This document shows positions 9,995-23,151 of a stretch of 64,000 bases of DNA, piece by piece. Under the pieces are notes generated by a model. The model made no database searches and was not told the DNA's origin. It was given only the letters and a program-made list of their open reading frames with translations. The position numbers and the translations under genes were made by a program. Positions within the stretch are counted from its first letter, which is position 1. The number at the start of each line of letters is the position of its first letter. Source of the DNA: Saccopteryx bilineata (Eukaryota > Chordata > Mammalia > Chiroptera > Emballonuridae). The stretch is taken from assembly GCF_036850765.1 (NCBI RefSeq), contig NC_089494.1, forward strand, positions 232,952,779-233,016,778. Direction: 5' to 3'.

Positions 9995-10112
9995 AAGTAT
10001 AACAAGATAAATTTAACACCATATCTTCCAAAGCAATCTTGCTTTGTATCTTCATAGTTTTTAAGAAAGAGATAATGATTTAAATAAAAATCTGGAATAA
10101 GAAGAGATATTT

Positions 10113-10258
10113 TTTTATCATTTCATTTTTTATTGATTTTAATTTATTGTGTTTGCACAATAAGATTCTAGGCTTGCCCAAATGCACCCCTGCACCCCCG
10201 TATTCCCCTCAACATCTCCCTTGCCCCTCCTCCCCAGAGCACCCTCCCCCTTCCCTTC
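10113..10258 (-). mobile_element. 5'-truncated retroposon, probably an L1 3' end, minus strand
   Basis: A 146-bp insert begins with T-rich text (the reverse complement of an A-tail) and ends in CCCC-rich sequence. It is bracketed by AAGAAGAGATATTTTT-type duplications just left of 10113 and at 10259-10275. The T-run next to one duplication and the C-rich strand fit the reverse complement of a G-rich L1 3' UTR. The family is inferred. Confidence 0.65.
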
Positions 10259-10275
10259 AAGAAGAGATATTTTTA

Positions 10276-11215
10276 ATAAAAAAATAGTTGTAAAATGATT
10301 TTATATAGGCACATAAAATTTGAGTTATTTCTTTTAGTTAATTTATTCAATACTGCATGTAGTTACAGAATCACAAATTTAAGGGATCAGAGATCATCTT
10401 CTCTTACTTTCCCATCTTACTCGTGGTGAAATAAATCTGATTGAATTTGACTCGAGTTCTGAAATTCAGGCAGAGCTAGAATTATTTAACTTATGTTTCC
10501 TAATACTCAGTTCAGTAGTAACTGCACGTTGGGATAAAATGTTTGGGGAAGTTGATTTGGAGGTTAAGTTTATTCTCTGACAAATTTTGGGAGGGAACTT
10601 GACATAACTTTCAAGGTGGTATATGGAAGACAGTGAAGGAGAAGAGTTGATTTCCTGGATGAAACCAGCAGCAAGTTTTCACGCAGACAAGGAATCAGCG
10701 CTCTGGGCTGGGAGGTTCTGAGTGGCAAGTTCTCCAGTTACACTCAAGGCTGATTTGCAAAGAGACATCAGAAAACATTACATTTTCATGCCAGCAACAC
10801 TAAAACCCAGACAATTAAGCTCAAATAAGTTTCAATTAGAATAATCTACCCTCCTCCAAATCTCCTCCAGTATGAGAAGCAGCAGAGAAATCAAGTTTTC
10901 TTCTAGAGCAAAACCGGTAGCCCCACCTCACCCCAAAAACATGCATTGCCAGCCCTGCACCTGTAAACTTGTTTGAGCCTAAACATGTCATCTGTAACTT
11001 TTGTGTGTGCCCTCTAATTCCACAGAGACACAAAGAAGGTTAAAGAAGTCTTATAATAGTATACCACACTGTGGGATATAAATATCGAATGTGCCCATAC
11101 ATTCTAGCCACTTGAGGCCCTGCCAGGAAAGATATCTCTATTTTATTTCTGCATTACAGATATAATGTATTTTGTTCATTTGGTGTGTTCTTTTGAAAAC
11201 AGCAATGTTTTACAT
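10276..11215. other. Unassigned non-genic stretch
   Basis: A less AT-rich part at 10600-11030 carries only short frames (65 codons on the minus strand). Nothing was recognised. Confidence 0.5.
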
Positions 11216-11219
11216 ACAC

Positions 11220-11222
11220 ACA

Positions 11223-11261
<39 letters not shown>

Positions 11262-11263
11262 AT
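11220..11263. repeat. (AAAT)n microsatellite
   Basis: About ten consecutive TAAA units. Confidence 0.95.
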
Positions 11264-12635
11264 GTTTGTTGTTATTAATTCATGTATAGGTGGAGGACTT
11301 GCCCGGGTTAGACTGTCTTGGACTTCTGATATGTAATAACACTGATTGCTATCACTCTTGCCTGACTTCATTGTTTGTCATAGCCATTATCACAATGACA
11401 TATTACTTGTTCACTTGTTTATTGCTTGTCTCTCTCCACTAGAATAAAACAGTCATTGTTGAGGCACTTGTTTTTTATTTTCCTCAATGCTTTATTTATT
11501 TACAGTGACTAAAAGAGTGAGCATAGTTGGATCTCTGATACATATTTATGAAATGAAAGATATAAAAATATTATTTATTTATGAGACATTACTGAACTAT
11601 GGATTCTCTTGAAAATGAGTCTTTTATATTTAGTATGGGTATAAATTTACTAACTCGTTTGTGAAAAGAGAAACATACACTGCATTGAACGGAGTTGATG
11701 CTCAGAAAGAAAATTCCTTTATAAGACCTTGACATTTTATAAAATGTTACAATCACTAAATTTATCCCAAGCTCACAAATGCAATTTGACAAAACTGTGC
11801 GCATAAACATCTATATATTTATATATGTGTAATGCCTGTGCTTGCAGGTATAACTGCTTCTGGTTTTCTTCCTAAACTTTTAAATATAGTATGTTATATG
11901 GTAACCATAAAATAGAAATCTCTTTAGAGATATTTATAGCCAAAACTCATTTTTTTCTTTCCAATATTTGTAATCAGCAAAAATTAGATTGACCAAAATT
12001 CAAGTTTATTATCAGTCCCTTGTTTATAACAAGAAATAAACAAGTGTGGATTTCATGACTGATTTGACTAATGTGTGAATTCAGGGAAATAAATAGTGTG
12101 AGTTGCTGTAAATTATGTTAGAAGTGACAGTTCTTTTGTGCAAAGAAGGGAATTGTTTATAAAATCTATCATTGCTTCTCCTTCAGCACAAAAGAAGCAA
12201 GGTTTTATTTTATTTAATTTCCTCAGATACTGGTGACCAGGAAGCAGCAAGGATGAAAACGAGTTATGGAAAAAGAGTTATTTTTAAAGGGCAGTTTTGC
12301 TATTTACCACCTTGTACCCAGATAAATTTGTCTGAGACAACTCCAGGTATCTAGTGGTTGAGCCCTTCTACTGAGATAAGGATAATGATTCCTCCTTTAT
12401 TACTGTCCAGTTTTCTGTTGTTGATAAGACCCTTATGTCTTTTAGAGATCAAAAAGGAAGCTGCTTTTCATGAAGCCTTCATTCTGGCTACTGAAACAAT
12501 AAGCCAAAACATTAAAATATAATCTTCTGACAGCTTTTTCAAATAACTCAAGCAATATTGACTACCCTGTTTTGATTCCTTTAGGTTCAATGTTTGAATA
12601 CATATTTTCCATGGAGAGAAGCAATATATAGTAGC
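11264..12635. other. Unassigned AT-rich stretch
   Basis: No gene, RNA gene or repeat family was recognised. Frames are at most 73 codons and lack domain character. Confidence 0.5.
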
Positions 12636-12639
12636 TAAG

Positions 12640-12852
12640 GGCACTTGTTTTTGTGTCTTGAGTACTTGGATTAAAATTCCAAGTCTGTCACTGATTAAAC
12701 GTCAAATTATTTAACCTTAGAAAACTCTACTGTCTTTAAATTGTTGATAAGTGTATGTAGAAAAAAAATCAGTGACAGAATAAATTTAATAAATCACTTA
12801 AAAATGTTCTAATACATTGTAAATGCTCAGTAAATGTTTGTTATCATTAGTC
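12640..12852 (+). mobile_element. MIR SINE, plus orientation, diverged
   Basis: The pattern 'AGTAGCTAAGGGCACTTG', 'AAATTCCAAGTCTGTCACT', 'TTATTTAACCTTAG' and the 3' end 'GTAAATGCTCAGTAAATGTT' follows MIR order. Confidence 0.65.
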
Positions 12853-12900
12853 CTTGTTGTCTAATTTCTCAGCTACTAACTTTAATAAAACTCTTCTTTG

Positions 12901-13230
12901 AGTGACCAAGCGGTGGCGCAGTGGATAGAGCATCGGACTAGGATGCAGAGGACCCAGGTTCGAGACCCCGAGGTCGCCAGCTTGAGTGTGGGCTCATCTG
13001 GTTTGAGCAAAGCTCACCAATTTCCACCCAAGGTCACTAGCTCGAGCAAGGGGTTACTCGGTCTGCTGAAGGCCCACAGTCAAGGCACATATGAGAAAGC
13101 AATCAATGAACAACTAAGGTGTCAGAACAGGAAACTGATGATTGATGCTTCTCATCTCTCTCTGTTCCTGTCTGTCCCTATCTATCCCTCTCTGTGACTC
13201 TCTCTGTCTCTGTATAAAAATAAAATAAAA
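12901..13230 (+). mobile_element. tRNA-derived SINE (long type, compact subfamily)
   Basis: The head includes GCGGTGGCGCAGTGGATAG and a B-box-like GGTTCGAGACCC. It carries the 'GGGCTCATCTGGTTTGAGC' block that marks this subfamily, then 'GAGAAAGCAATCAATGAAC' and 'GATGCTTCTCATCTCTCTC'. Target duplications are AATAAAACTCTTCTTTG (12884-12900) and TAAACTCTTCTTTG (13231-13244). Confidence 0.92.
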
Positions 13231-13479
13231 TAAACTCTTCTTTGTTACTTCTGGAACAATTAAGACAACCTCCTAGCTAGTATCCTTACTTTCATTTTTC
13301 CTCTTCTCTACTCTTTTCTCCTTTACATTTCTATTCTCTGATTACATTTACAGCATGTAAAGGAAGAACCCAGAGAAAGACAGAAATAGAAACATACATC
13401 AAAAGGAAACAGAGAGAAATTTTTTTAAAAAAAGAATGAATACATGACATGTATTAAGTACTTCCTCTGTCACAAGAAT

Positions 13480-13800
13480 TCTTTAAATACTGTCTAGGTA
13501 TTCATAAATTTAATTGTCATAACAGCTCAATAAGATAAGATATTAATTTTATCTCTCAGTTGAGGAAACTGAGGCACAGATGAATTAAATAAATTATCCA
13601 TGCTCATACAGCTGAGCTGATCAGAGTTAATATTAAAAATACATAATAGCAGCATGGGCACTAACAATCAGAACAGAAAGAACCATCCTGATGTGTATCA
13701 GTCCACAATCGGCCCTGAGCTAATATCAGGCAGAGTTGGAATTAAACCCATGCACTCTCGATTCAGAGCCTTTGCTCTTAACCATGTTATTAGAAACGAG
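13480..13800 (-). mobile_element. MIR SINE, minus orientation, interrupted
   Basis: Reverse-complement MIR text appears at 13480-13625 ('ATCTCTCAGTTGAGGAAACT', 'GAGGCACAGATGAAT') and resumes near 13720 with 'GCAGAGTTGGAATTAAACCC', 'ATGCACTC' and 'GCTCTTAACCATGTTATT'. About 95-110 bp between the two parts are not MIR. The 70-codon frame at 13654-13866 crosses this and is not a gene. Confidence 0.65.
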
Positions 13801-14690
13801 AACATCAGTGACAAGGAAAATCACCCTGTAGTTAACAGAGAAGGTCAGTTTGCTTCTTGGGGATAAGAATCTCTGTAATTATGTAGTTATTTCAAAGGAT
13901 CAGGTAGTGAGGACACAGGGAGAAGATTAGTTCTTAATCATTTTTATGAAAACCACTATGCATGTACTGAAAATAGCATGTACTTCTAAACAGCTAAGCA
14001 ATTTTCAGCTCACACATAAATCTGTCTTTTAAGAGTTTCTTATAACTTTTACAAAAATGCAGTAGGAAAGATCTCCAGGTAAAGATGAAAAATGCATCTT
14101 GTAATTTAGTATTATTAACGTCAATACATAAGAACATATCTTAACAAGAAATGAACTTTCTGGAACATAGACTTTCTCACTTTTTGTTTTGTAGCTTTCA
14201 TCAGTAAGTAGAAATGGATAGACACAGATTACAAAATTAAAAGGATATCATTAAAAAGATACCACCTTTCTATCACTGTCAAATTTTGTCCTATTAATGT
14301 TTGTAGTTTTATAACACTTGCAGAAAGAAGTATATCTAGACCTTATAAAATGAGTTAAGTGTAAAATTATTAACTTTTCTTATTCTGGACATAGGCTATG
14401 TTTTCTTTTCTAATTAAGGCATTTACAACAGGGCATCTAATGTATATACACACACATACACATCAATTGCATATATACTCAAGTTTAACCAATGCTAAAC
14501 AAGACTAACACACACTCAAATAAGAATCGTATTGCTTAAACTTTTGAGACTGGGTAGGGGAGGTTAGAAAGTGATATTAACAGCAAAGACCACTGATGAA
14601 AAACTATTATGGTATGTTGAGAGGCCCATACACTAAACAACTGCAAACTACATCATCATTTTTAAGGTTACCAGTTTCCCAGTGACAGCC
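13801..14690. other. Unassigned AT-rich stretch
   Basis: Only short A/T runs and a few CACA/TATA motifs near 14440. No recognised element. Confidence 0.5.
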
Positions 14691-14694
14691 AACA

Positions 14695-15478
14695 TTTATT
14701 TAACAAAGATATACAAATGGCCAACAAGCACATGAAAAAATATGCACCCTCACTAATTATCAGAGAAATGCAAATCAAAACCACTGTGAGATAGCATCAC
14801 ATACCATTTAGAATGGCTATATATACATATAATGTTAGCAAGTATGTGAAGAAATTGGAACACTGGACAATGATGGTAAAAATGTAAAATGGGAGAGCCA
14901 CTACAGAAATCAGTATAAAGGTTTCTCATTAAAATATGTAAGTGTATATGATCCAGCAATTCTACTGTTCTATTTCTGGGTATTTATCTAAAGGAATTGA
15001 AATCAGGATCTCTGAGAGATATCTGCACATCCATGATTCTGCAGCATTATTCACAATAGCCAAGATGTGGAAACAATCTTAATGTTCATCAGTGGAGGAA
15101 TAAATAAAAAAATTATGAATTATTCAACAATGTAATATATTACTCAGACTTCAAAAAGAAGAAAACCCTGCAATGTGCAGCAAGATGAATGAACCTTAAG
15201 TACATCATACTACGTGAAATAAGCCAGTCCCAGGAGGACACATACTGCATGATTCCCATTACATGTAGTATCTAATATAGTCAAATCACAGAAACAGAAT
15301 AGAATTGTGGTTACCAGAGGCTGAAGAAAGAGGGAAACAAAAAGTTGCTAATCAGTGGGTGCAACGTTTTAATTAGGCAAGATAAAAACAATTTAAAGAT
15401 CTGCTGCACAAAGTTATGCATAGGGTTACCAAAACATGAAGGTCTGTTAAGAGGGTGGATCTCATGTTAGGTGCTCTT
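14695..15478 (+). mobile_element. Ancient L1 fragment: end of ORF2 and 3' UTR
   Basis: The order is that of mammalian L1: 'CAAATGGCCAACAAGCACATG', 'AGAGAAATGCAAATCAAAAC', 'GATCCAGCAATTCTACT', 'GCATTATTCACAATAGCCAAG', 'GTGAAATAAGCCAGTC', then 3' UTR-like 'GTGGTTACCAGAGGCTG'. Stops and indels are numerous, so it is non-coding. Confidence 0.85.
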
Positions 15479-15904
15479 ACAGTGGAATAAAATTTCAATT
15501 GAAAAACAATTAGAGAGATAGAAAATCAAGAAAATACTGGGATGTGAAGACAGTCTACCTTCAGCTGCACTACCATCAAAAACTTGCTTACCCTTTAATT
15601 TTCCTACCTCAGTCTTCCAGCCAGAACGTCTGCCCAAATTCCAGATCACAGAAAAATCAAATTGCTCACATACAACTAATATTGCCAAGAAGAGTTGATG
15701 GGATAACACTGAGCTTTTTCTTAGGAGAAACTATTGCCCACACATATTAACTTGTGTAATGAGCTTTAATTCTTAGTTGGTTTATGTATCACTCAAAGCT
15801 CAGATACAATTTTAAGACAATCATTATCATCTTTAATATTACTTATTCATTCATGCATAATTCTTTGGAGAATTTACTATTCTCTCATGAATGTCATTTT
15901 ATCT

Positions 15905-16184
15905 AAATACTAACCACCATTTCTGATTTACAGATGAGGATAAGGAAGCTTATGTAGTCTAAAGCCAGTGTGTTTTCCAACCACTGGGCTGCAGACCAGT
16001 CAGACAAATTTCTTGCTGGTCCACAAAAGAGGTAGCCACTCTGCTGTTGTATGAAGATTATAGACCCAGTGATCTTAGTTGAATTCCCTTATGCTCAGTG
16101 ATTTCTGCCATAGTGGTCCCTGAAATAATTCTCCTATTTTCACCAGTCCCAAGTATAAATAGATTGAAAACCACTGGTCTAAAC
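15905..16184 (+). mobile_element. hAT-type MITE with an MIR fragment at its left
   Basis: A sequence from about 15965 to 16176 starts CCAGTGTGTTTTCCAAC and ends GTTGAAAACCACTGG-like (GATTGAAAACCACTG). These are imperfect terminal inverted repeats of the CAGTG type. The flanking 8-mers GTCTAAAG and GTCTAAAC fit a hAT target duplication. At 15905-15955 a 'TTTACAGATGAGGATAAGGAAG' string is a minus-strand MIR remnant that the element interrupted. Confidence 0.6.
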
Positions 16185-16189
16185 CACTG

Positions 16190-17060
16190 ACTAAAGATAA
16201 TAACAGATCTAATAACAGATCTAAAAGGTCTGTAAGCATAACCTTAAGCACATTCTACCAATTTATGTTGTCTTCTGTCAGGCTCTTTCCTCATATCCAT
16301 TCGCATTAGGCTCCTCTCACCCTACCTGCAACTCGGTGTGTTCCTGCTCATTCCCCAGCTGCCACGGATCCCCTTGAACCTCTGTGTTTGAACCCATAGA
16401 ATGCCGCCCACCCAGGATCTCCTCTACTCTTGTTCCATCGGAATATTTATTTATGAAGCAAAACAACAAAAATTCTTTTCTCTGAAGTCAGTCATGTTAA
16501 GTCCTTTGAATTTTCTAATAAAAGAAATCAATAAAAGTACTTCTGATAATGATAGTATAATGTTTAAAACAATGTAGAAACACTTGATTTTGTGAACTGA
16601 GATTCAACACCCCAATCCATTCAGTACAATAACAGAATTTACTACACTCTGTGAGAGACAGGAAGGATCAACACGTCAGAAAATTCTTAGTAAACACTGC
16701 TTCACACGTTTTAATAACAGACATATCTTGTGTAATATTAGGTGTGATGGGAAACTGCTAGCTTTGAAGAAGTAATAACAACAACAACCACAACAAAACC
16801 TGGGGCAGGGGAGAAAAGAAAGGTTTTTACTTTTCAATACAAAAAAAGTTCAAGTTGATTTCTAACTGGACCTTGCCACGGGGAACTTGACAGCTACAGG
16901 AGAACTGCCAATTGAAGAACGTCTGTAACCACAGGTAAAAAGGCAAGTCTTTCGTGGACAGATTTTGTTACTAAAAATATTATTTAGAATATCTCTTAGT
17001 TATAAAAATGTAAATATAATCAAAGTAGACAGCCAGTACCCTGAAGAAAGTATATGACAT
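16190..17060. other. Unassigned non-genic stretch
   Basis: A 12-bp tandem duplication of TAACAGATCTAA occurs at about 16200-16223. Otherwise nothing was recognised. Confidence 0.5.
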
Positions 17061-17066
17061 TTTTTC

Positions 17067-17378
17067 CTACGATTTCTTAAAGGTTGACCTTGAATAATCC
17101 CTTTGAGTGAAGAGATGGGATATAACAGGGGGACAAAATTTATTTTCCAAAAGGTCCTTGACACCCTCTGGGTTATTCTTTTCCTTCTCATCATCATCGG
17201 AGCCACTTTGAGGAGGGCACTGGCGAATACGCCCTCCATGCTCGCTGAGAAGCTCCGCCAGCTGCTGCCTGCGGGCTGGACTCTGTCTCAGGTCCATCCA
17301 AGCTGGCCTGGCTGTGCTTTTACCAAAGCACTCGTGACAATTCAAAAGCCCACAAGTGGCTTAAACACTTCAACATGA
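17067..17378. other. GC-richer island with open frames on both strands, identity unknown
   Basis: An unusually GC-rich island in AT-rich surroundings. The plus strand has a 91-codon frame (17103-17378) with one hydrophobic segment (LWVILFLLIIIGATL). The minus strand has a 92-codon frame (17067-17345) with an acidic run (SDDDEKEKN). I recognise neither product. A plausible splice acceptor, TTTCTTAAAG, precedes the plus frame. It could be an exon, a degraded retrocopy or chance. I do not call it a gene. Confidence 0.3.
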
Positions 17379-17637
17379 ATACACAAGGCTCGCTGGCCTA
17401 TGGGTATTCCATGAGGTTGATGAGGCTGCCATTTAATACCTACCCACTGTTTCTTATTCAATGCCCCAGAGTTCTTCATTGTAGCAGACATAGTAACCTA
17501 GTAAAATACTTACAATAAAGTATTGTATAGAAACATTCTCTAGCTCTTCTAATCTGCAAAGTTAATGTGCCTCTTGGCACATGATGGAATATTACCATAT
17601 GAAATAATTGATTAATTAGGTTAAGGGCACTTTAGCA

Positions 17638-17987
17638 CAGTGGTCCCCAACCTTTTTTGGGACATGGACCGGTTTAATGTCAGAAAATATTTTCACGACC
17701 GACCTTTAGGGTGGGATGGATAAATGCACAAAATAAAATCATGCGACCGGCATAAAAACTGTGGTATTTTTAAATATAATTGTCGAACTTACGGGACAAG
17801 CATCAAGAGTGAGTCTTAGACGGATGTAACAGAGGGAATCTAGTCATTTTTTAAAAATAAAACATCGTTCAGACTTAAAGATAAATAAAACGGAAATACT
17901 GTAAGGTATTTATTCTTTCTCTGTGGACTGGTACCAAATGGCCCATGGACCAGTACCGGTCCGTGGCCGGGGGGTTCGGGACCACTG
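17638..17987 (+). mobile_element. hAT-type MITE (MER1/Charlie-like ends), 350 bp
   Basis: It starts CAGTGGTCCCCAACCTTTTT and ends GGGGTTCGGGACCACTG, with subterminal ACCGGT-rich motifs (GGACCGGT near the left, GTACCGGTCCGTGG near the right). Flanking 8-mers CTTTAGCA (17630-17637) and CTTTAGTG (17988-17995) agree at six positions. A related element lies inverted at 60470-60768. There is no transposase frame, so it is non-autonomous. Confidence 0.85.
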
Positions 17988-17995
17988 CTTTAGTG

Positions 17996-20900
17996 CCATT
18001 TTTTTTTCAAAATCTCAGTTAGACTTGAGAGTGTTTTTAAATATAGATGGTTTCTTAATGACCTATTTATTTTATCTTAGTCATAAAAGTCAAAATTTCA
18101 CTTCTGAAAACAGAAATGATTCTGTACTTTTTACATATAGGCCAGATTAATATTGTGTTCCATAGCTCAGGTAACTGCCACAATGAGGAATTGGCCAAAG
18201 TGATGAGCAAAAGACAGCAAACAGACACTCAACAGTAACATTTCAAAAATACATTGATTGAGAGCTCATGACATATCAACTATTATATGGTAAACAAGCA
18301 TTTTGTTTCAGATTACTTTTAGCAAAAATTCCAGGTGGAGAGAATTTAATTAACACGTGCTTTTCCAAGAAACTAAATTTTATCAACTCCAGATATTAAT
18401 GTTGGAAGTCATCTTTGTGGAAACTATAATATCTTACTTCATCTACATGGCACTCTCTCTTCCTTTGAGTGTCTTCAAAGACAAATGACCTGAGACGTAG
18501 TCTCACAGTTGCTCCCAGCAATTGTTTCTCTGTTCCTCCTTCTCTTTCCCCCTCAGTAGCCCTCTCTCTATGCAATCCCTTCCTTCTGTACTTTTCAAGC
18601 CAAGGGGAGATAACAGCTCCTTGACATTAATAACCGTTAGGTGCTTTCTCATGCTTTCTGATTTCTCAACAAAGCTTTATCATGCTTTATTGATTACCCA
18701 AATATTAGTGTATAAACTCTTACCTCTTTAAAAAGTACCAGCTATTTTCTACTAGACTATGACTCATACATCCTTTTTTTCTCCAAATCTACAAATTCTA
18801 TTAGCTGTACTTCTTTTCAAATTTAATTCAGTTTGAAAATTTATTATTCCAATATTTGTTTCACCAGAACTCTTAACCATCTCACCTCTTAGTGACTGTT
18901 GTTGTGCCCATTCAGAAATTTCTCTAAACTGGTATCAAGTCATTCATGTTCTTCCATTTTTATTATTATCCAAGTGGTTGAACACATCCAGTAAAAACTA
19001 CATATTTAAGCAGATCAGTAATTCTTCAAGTAAAGAAATGAGTATATCAGCAGTCATTGGACTGAGAAAACTGATACAGCCAGAGGAGTAGGCAGAATAG
19101 CTCCCCATCCCCAGAATAAAATCCAAACCAACAAACAAGGTATTAATGAACTTTAGGTGGGACTCAATGCTGAAAAAGAAAAAAAGTGGTAGAAAGTGGA
19201 CAGAAGAAGAAGCAGGTAAGGTTTGGATAAATTAGTCAGACTCTCACATCAACTTCTAACCATAAAACTTATTTGTATTTCTAAAATATCTGATAAATCA
19301 GAGAAGATAAAAGGAAAAAGAGATACTACTGGATGACACTAAATTTAACTAATTCTTAAAAGAGCATAATAACCTTATAAAAATTATTATCTTCAAGGAA
19401 CTAGAGAAAAGCTATTTGCTCTCAAATTAGAATAGTTAAACCATAAAAATTTCATAGAAACCATCTTTGCTGTTGATTCCAGCTGGTTTTTGAACAAAGA
19501 CACTTGTATTTGTGGTATTTGTAGAGATTTCACTAGCAGTGACTGTGCATTTTTATTAAAATGAAGGTTGTTATGGTTGCTCCCAGGGACTGTGTGTGAT
19601 TTGGTCACCCTATTAGTAATATGAGGTAAATTTATTCATTTTTTATTAGTTAACAAGCAAAAATGCCCCTAAGTAATTTTATTTATTAAGAGGAAAGCAA
19701 AAGCTTAAGGAACCAAGAATCTTGAGAAGCATGCTTACTATAAATCTTTTCCATGTTGTTTCTATTTAGATTTCACCAATAAGAGGCACTTGTTGGAAAG
19801 ACAAAGACCATTATCTTACTCCAACTATTTGGTCAGACAGGTGGGCTTTAACAGATGGGAAGTTTCTCTAGAGCCTCCAGGTGTTCTACCACAAATCACC
19901 TCACCTTAATGTTAAATACAGTTGTGCCCATCATGGACAGTTTCTGCATTTCAACTAGTTTTCAGGAGACCAGATGACATGCTCCAAGACCAGATGATGA
20001 AGAAGCTGAGGGAAGGCAACAGCCTTGGTCCTCAGACTGAGGGACTGAAGCCCCTTCCCCTCCGTTACTCAGATATTTATTAGCCAGAATAACTCAAGGA
20101 AGCAAACAGAAAAAGTTTTCAGAGGGTGAAGTAAAGGACATGGAACATACTGACTACTAATCTCTGTTCTGAGATCCTAAACATTTCTGTTACTGAATCT
20201 AATCAGGCTGTTTTGCTGTTTCCAGCATGCACTGTTTCCAATACGGGTCAGAGAGGCCCCTAGACTCTCGTCATCTCAGGGTTTTCACCCTAGAGCACCT
20301 TGCTGTCTCTAATTGTCATCCTAATTCTGAATATTTTCATTGAATATTACCACAGAGAGATGGAAAGATTACTTCACTGGCTAAATTTTCTAATGTTATT
20401 ATATAGATAATCTCCAGATTTAGAAGAAAATAGTAGAGCAAGTATGATAATTTCTTTGTGGTTTGGGGGTTAATTTCTCTTCAAGGAAAATAAAAAATTA
20501 TACTGATATATTCATGGTTTAGTAACAAATATATTTACTCCTTCAAATACATCTGGCAAGAGGAATCTGTCATATTTCTTATATATTTATTATTTTATAT
20601 AACTAAGAAAATTGAAGGCATATATAAATTAGATCTTTAGTCTTTATTCAGGACTTAAAAGTAATTGAAGCTGTAAGAGATAAGTCTCCATTTCCATTTC
20701 TGATAATTAGTTTTGGAAGAGAAAAGCTATTTACAATAAGTTTTATATCTGATAGACAGGTGTTGAAGACTGGAAATGTGAGGGAGGAATGCTATTAGCT
20801 AAAAGAGCCCCCATCAGAGTAGATCGCTATGATATACATGTGGATGATGCCTTGAGACCCACCTCGAACCCTCTTGACTTCTTTCATAAACATGAGAATA

Positions 20901-23135
20901 AGCACAGCACACAAGTCCCCTATGCAATCAAGTCATACCTCATTCATTGCCAGCCACATATGTCTTAATAAAGAAACATCCCAGAGGGAGAATCACCTTC
21001 CTTAAAGCCAAGAGTGAGAGGTTCGGGAAAAAATTAATAATACTCTACTTTTCCTTTTTTAAAAAGCACAGAGGCTTTACCTTTCGGGTGTATGATTTTA
21101 AGATTGTTTAATGCAGTGGAAATGAGCAGTCGAATTAGAGAGTGTTGAAATGAGCAGTTACAAGTAAGCCAGCCCAAGAATCAGTCTGCAACAGTTTACA
21201 TGTACATTTCTCTCCTTGGGAATTCTCTGTCCTAGAGGCAAATTACTTTTTATCCTGATATTTTTAATAATACACACACACACACACACTTACCCTCACA
21301 TAAAAACAACAACAACAACAAAAATTCCCAATAATTATTATTTCATAGGCCAGTGTCTAGAAAAGAATGAAATAACATACAACTCTCTCTGGCAAGATAG
21401 TGATAAAGTTGGTTCCTGAGCAAGTGGAAACAGATACCACAAATTTCCATTTTTTGTCTCACCAGCATCCCTCTGTAGGCTGAACTGTTTGCTGGGTTTT
21501 CTTACGGAGATCATTTTCATATGCTCCCTGTTGCACGCTGGTTTTTCAGAAGCAGACACACAAAGAGTCATGCTATGCAGGATGACCATTAGAGCATGCT
21601 GGGAAGGAAGGAAGCAGGATTGAGCAGAAGGAGCAGCTGAACAGAAATATGGTCCCAACAAAACCCCAGATAACCCCAGGAAGCGCTCTGGAGCACATAT
21701 GGCTCATATCTTGGAGGATCAACATGGCTGTATTTATATCCCACTGTGATTAGTCATTTGATGGGGACACCCTAAGAAAGCTATCCCTTGGTGGAGGCAG
21801 CTCTCCACAATTTAGGCAAGCACTAAAGAAGCCAAGAGCCAGACGTTGTCTGCTGACAGCTGGGTCGAGTCTGGCATTGAGGAACATCTGGCCAGTGCAC
21901 CTCCATTTCACTAGTCCCTTATATGTATTCATCACAGTTGTTGTTTAGTAGAAACTAGAATTCAGTGGAAGAAACTTCTAGTTATTTTTTACCTTCAAGT
22001 TCAGAATCATTTAATTTATCAGGTTTGCCCTGAATAAAAAATAAGAACATTAAATCTCAGAGTCTATGATATGAGTTATTTAAATTTTCAATATTATTAT
22101 TTTCCTTATAATTTGGGTACATAAATTATTAAAATATTATTAAATTTCAACCAAATAGGTCTTTTTAAGCATATCTACAACATTTGAAGACAAGTTTATT
22201 GTACTATATAGCTTCTTTCAATGGACTCGTGGTTTCATATGGTTTCATTGAATCTACTCTTGGCTTTAAAACCTAGATTTGATTTATCAGGCCTGTCAAT
22301 TCTAAGATATATCTCTCTTTTTAAAAATGGTTCTATCTTGAATGATGTGCAGAGCATGATTTACTGGGTAATGTCATCAGCTGCAGCCATTGTGGACGCT
22401 AATGCTGCAGAATGCTGTGCACTGAGGGTTAGATACACCCGGCTTATCCACTTCAAAGTGCTGGCGGAACACAAAAAGCCCGTGCTCACTGGCTCTCCGT
22501 AATTGTGCAGCCAGCAGTGGACTGTAAGGTTCCCACTGAAAAGAACCAGAAGGTTTGAATAGCATCCTTTTAATGGACTTTTTATCAGAATATATTTTGA
22601 TCAAGTGGTTTCAAATAAGATGGGTTTGTGTGTGAGTTCAGCAAGATGTCTAGGCCTCTACCCCTATTGAGTTTTTCTTGTGATCAAAAAATAGATTGTT
22701 CTGGTCATTGTTTCTGTTTTTGAATTCAGCACTCTATTTTGAAACGCTCTCATTCAAATGAGAGTTATGTCCAAAATTTTCACAGATCTCTTAATGCAAA
22801 GAAATACTGTGCCAGCTGTGATTCTGTGTGTTTTTCTTTTCTTTCTTTTTTTTTTTTTAGTTGGGGCAATTTCATTTTAATTATCCTCGCTTAGTTGGAT
22901 CTTGAAAAAAAGAAATTGCTATAACCCAGGGTCCAATAAATGTCATATTAATTAGTGTATGACTTTTCTTGGGAGTTCCCAATGTGTATACTATCTCCAT
23001 ATAATATGATGCTTCATTTCAGAAACTAACACTCTATATAATTCTTTCTTTAAAATATCTGGCCCAACATAGTTTTGCATTTTGAATATAAAATGCTTAA
23101 GGACATTAGAAGGCTAACAAATATTATCATTTTTT
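17996..23135. other. Long unassigned AT-rich stretch (5.1 kb)
   Basis: No gene is supported. Longest frames are 107 codons (minus, 21338-21661) and 93 codons (plus, 22221-22502). Both lack domain character. A short (CA)n lies at 21271-21289 beside an (AAC)n run, and a T-run at 22844-22858. I could not assign interspersed repeats here, and some very old ones may be hidden. Confidence 0.45.
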
Positions 23136-23151
23136 AAAAATCATGCCATTG

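Noticed and set aside
16200..16223. 12-bp tandem duplication of TAACAGATCTAA
   Set aside because: A single short slippage-type duplication with no further structure.
21338..21661. 107-codon minus-strand frame
   Set aside because: No domain, no promoter or splice evidence. Within the chance range for a 64-kb window.
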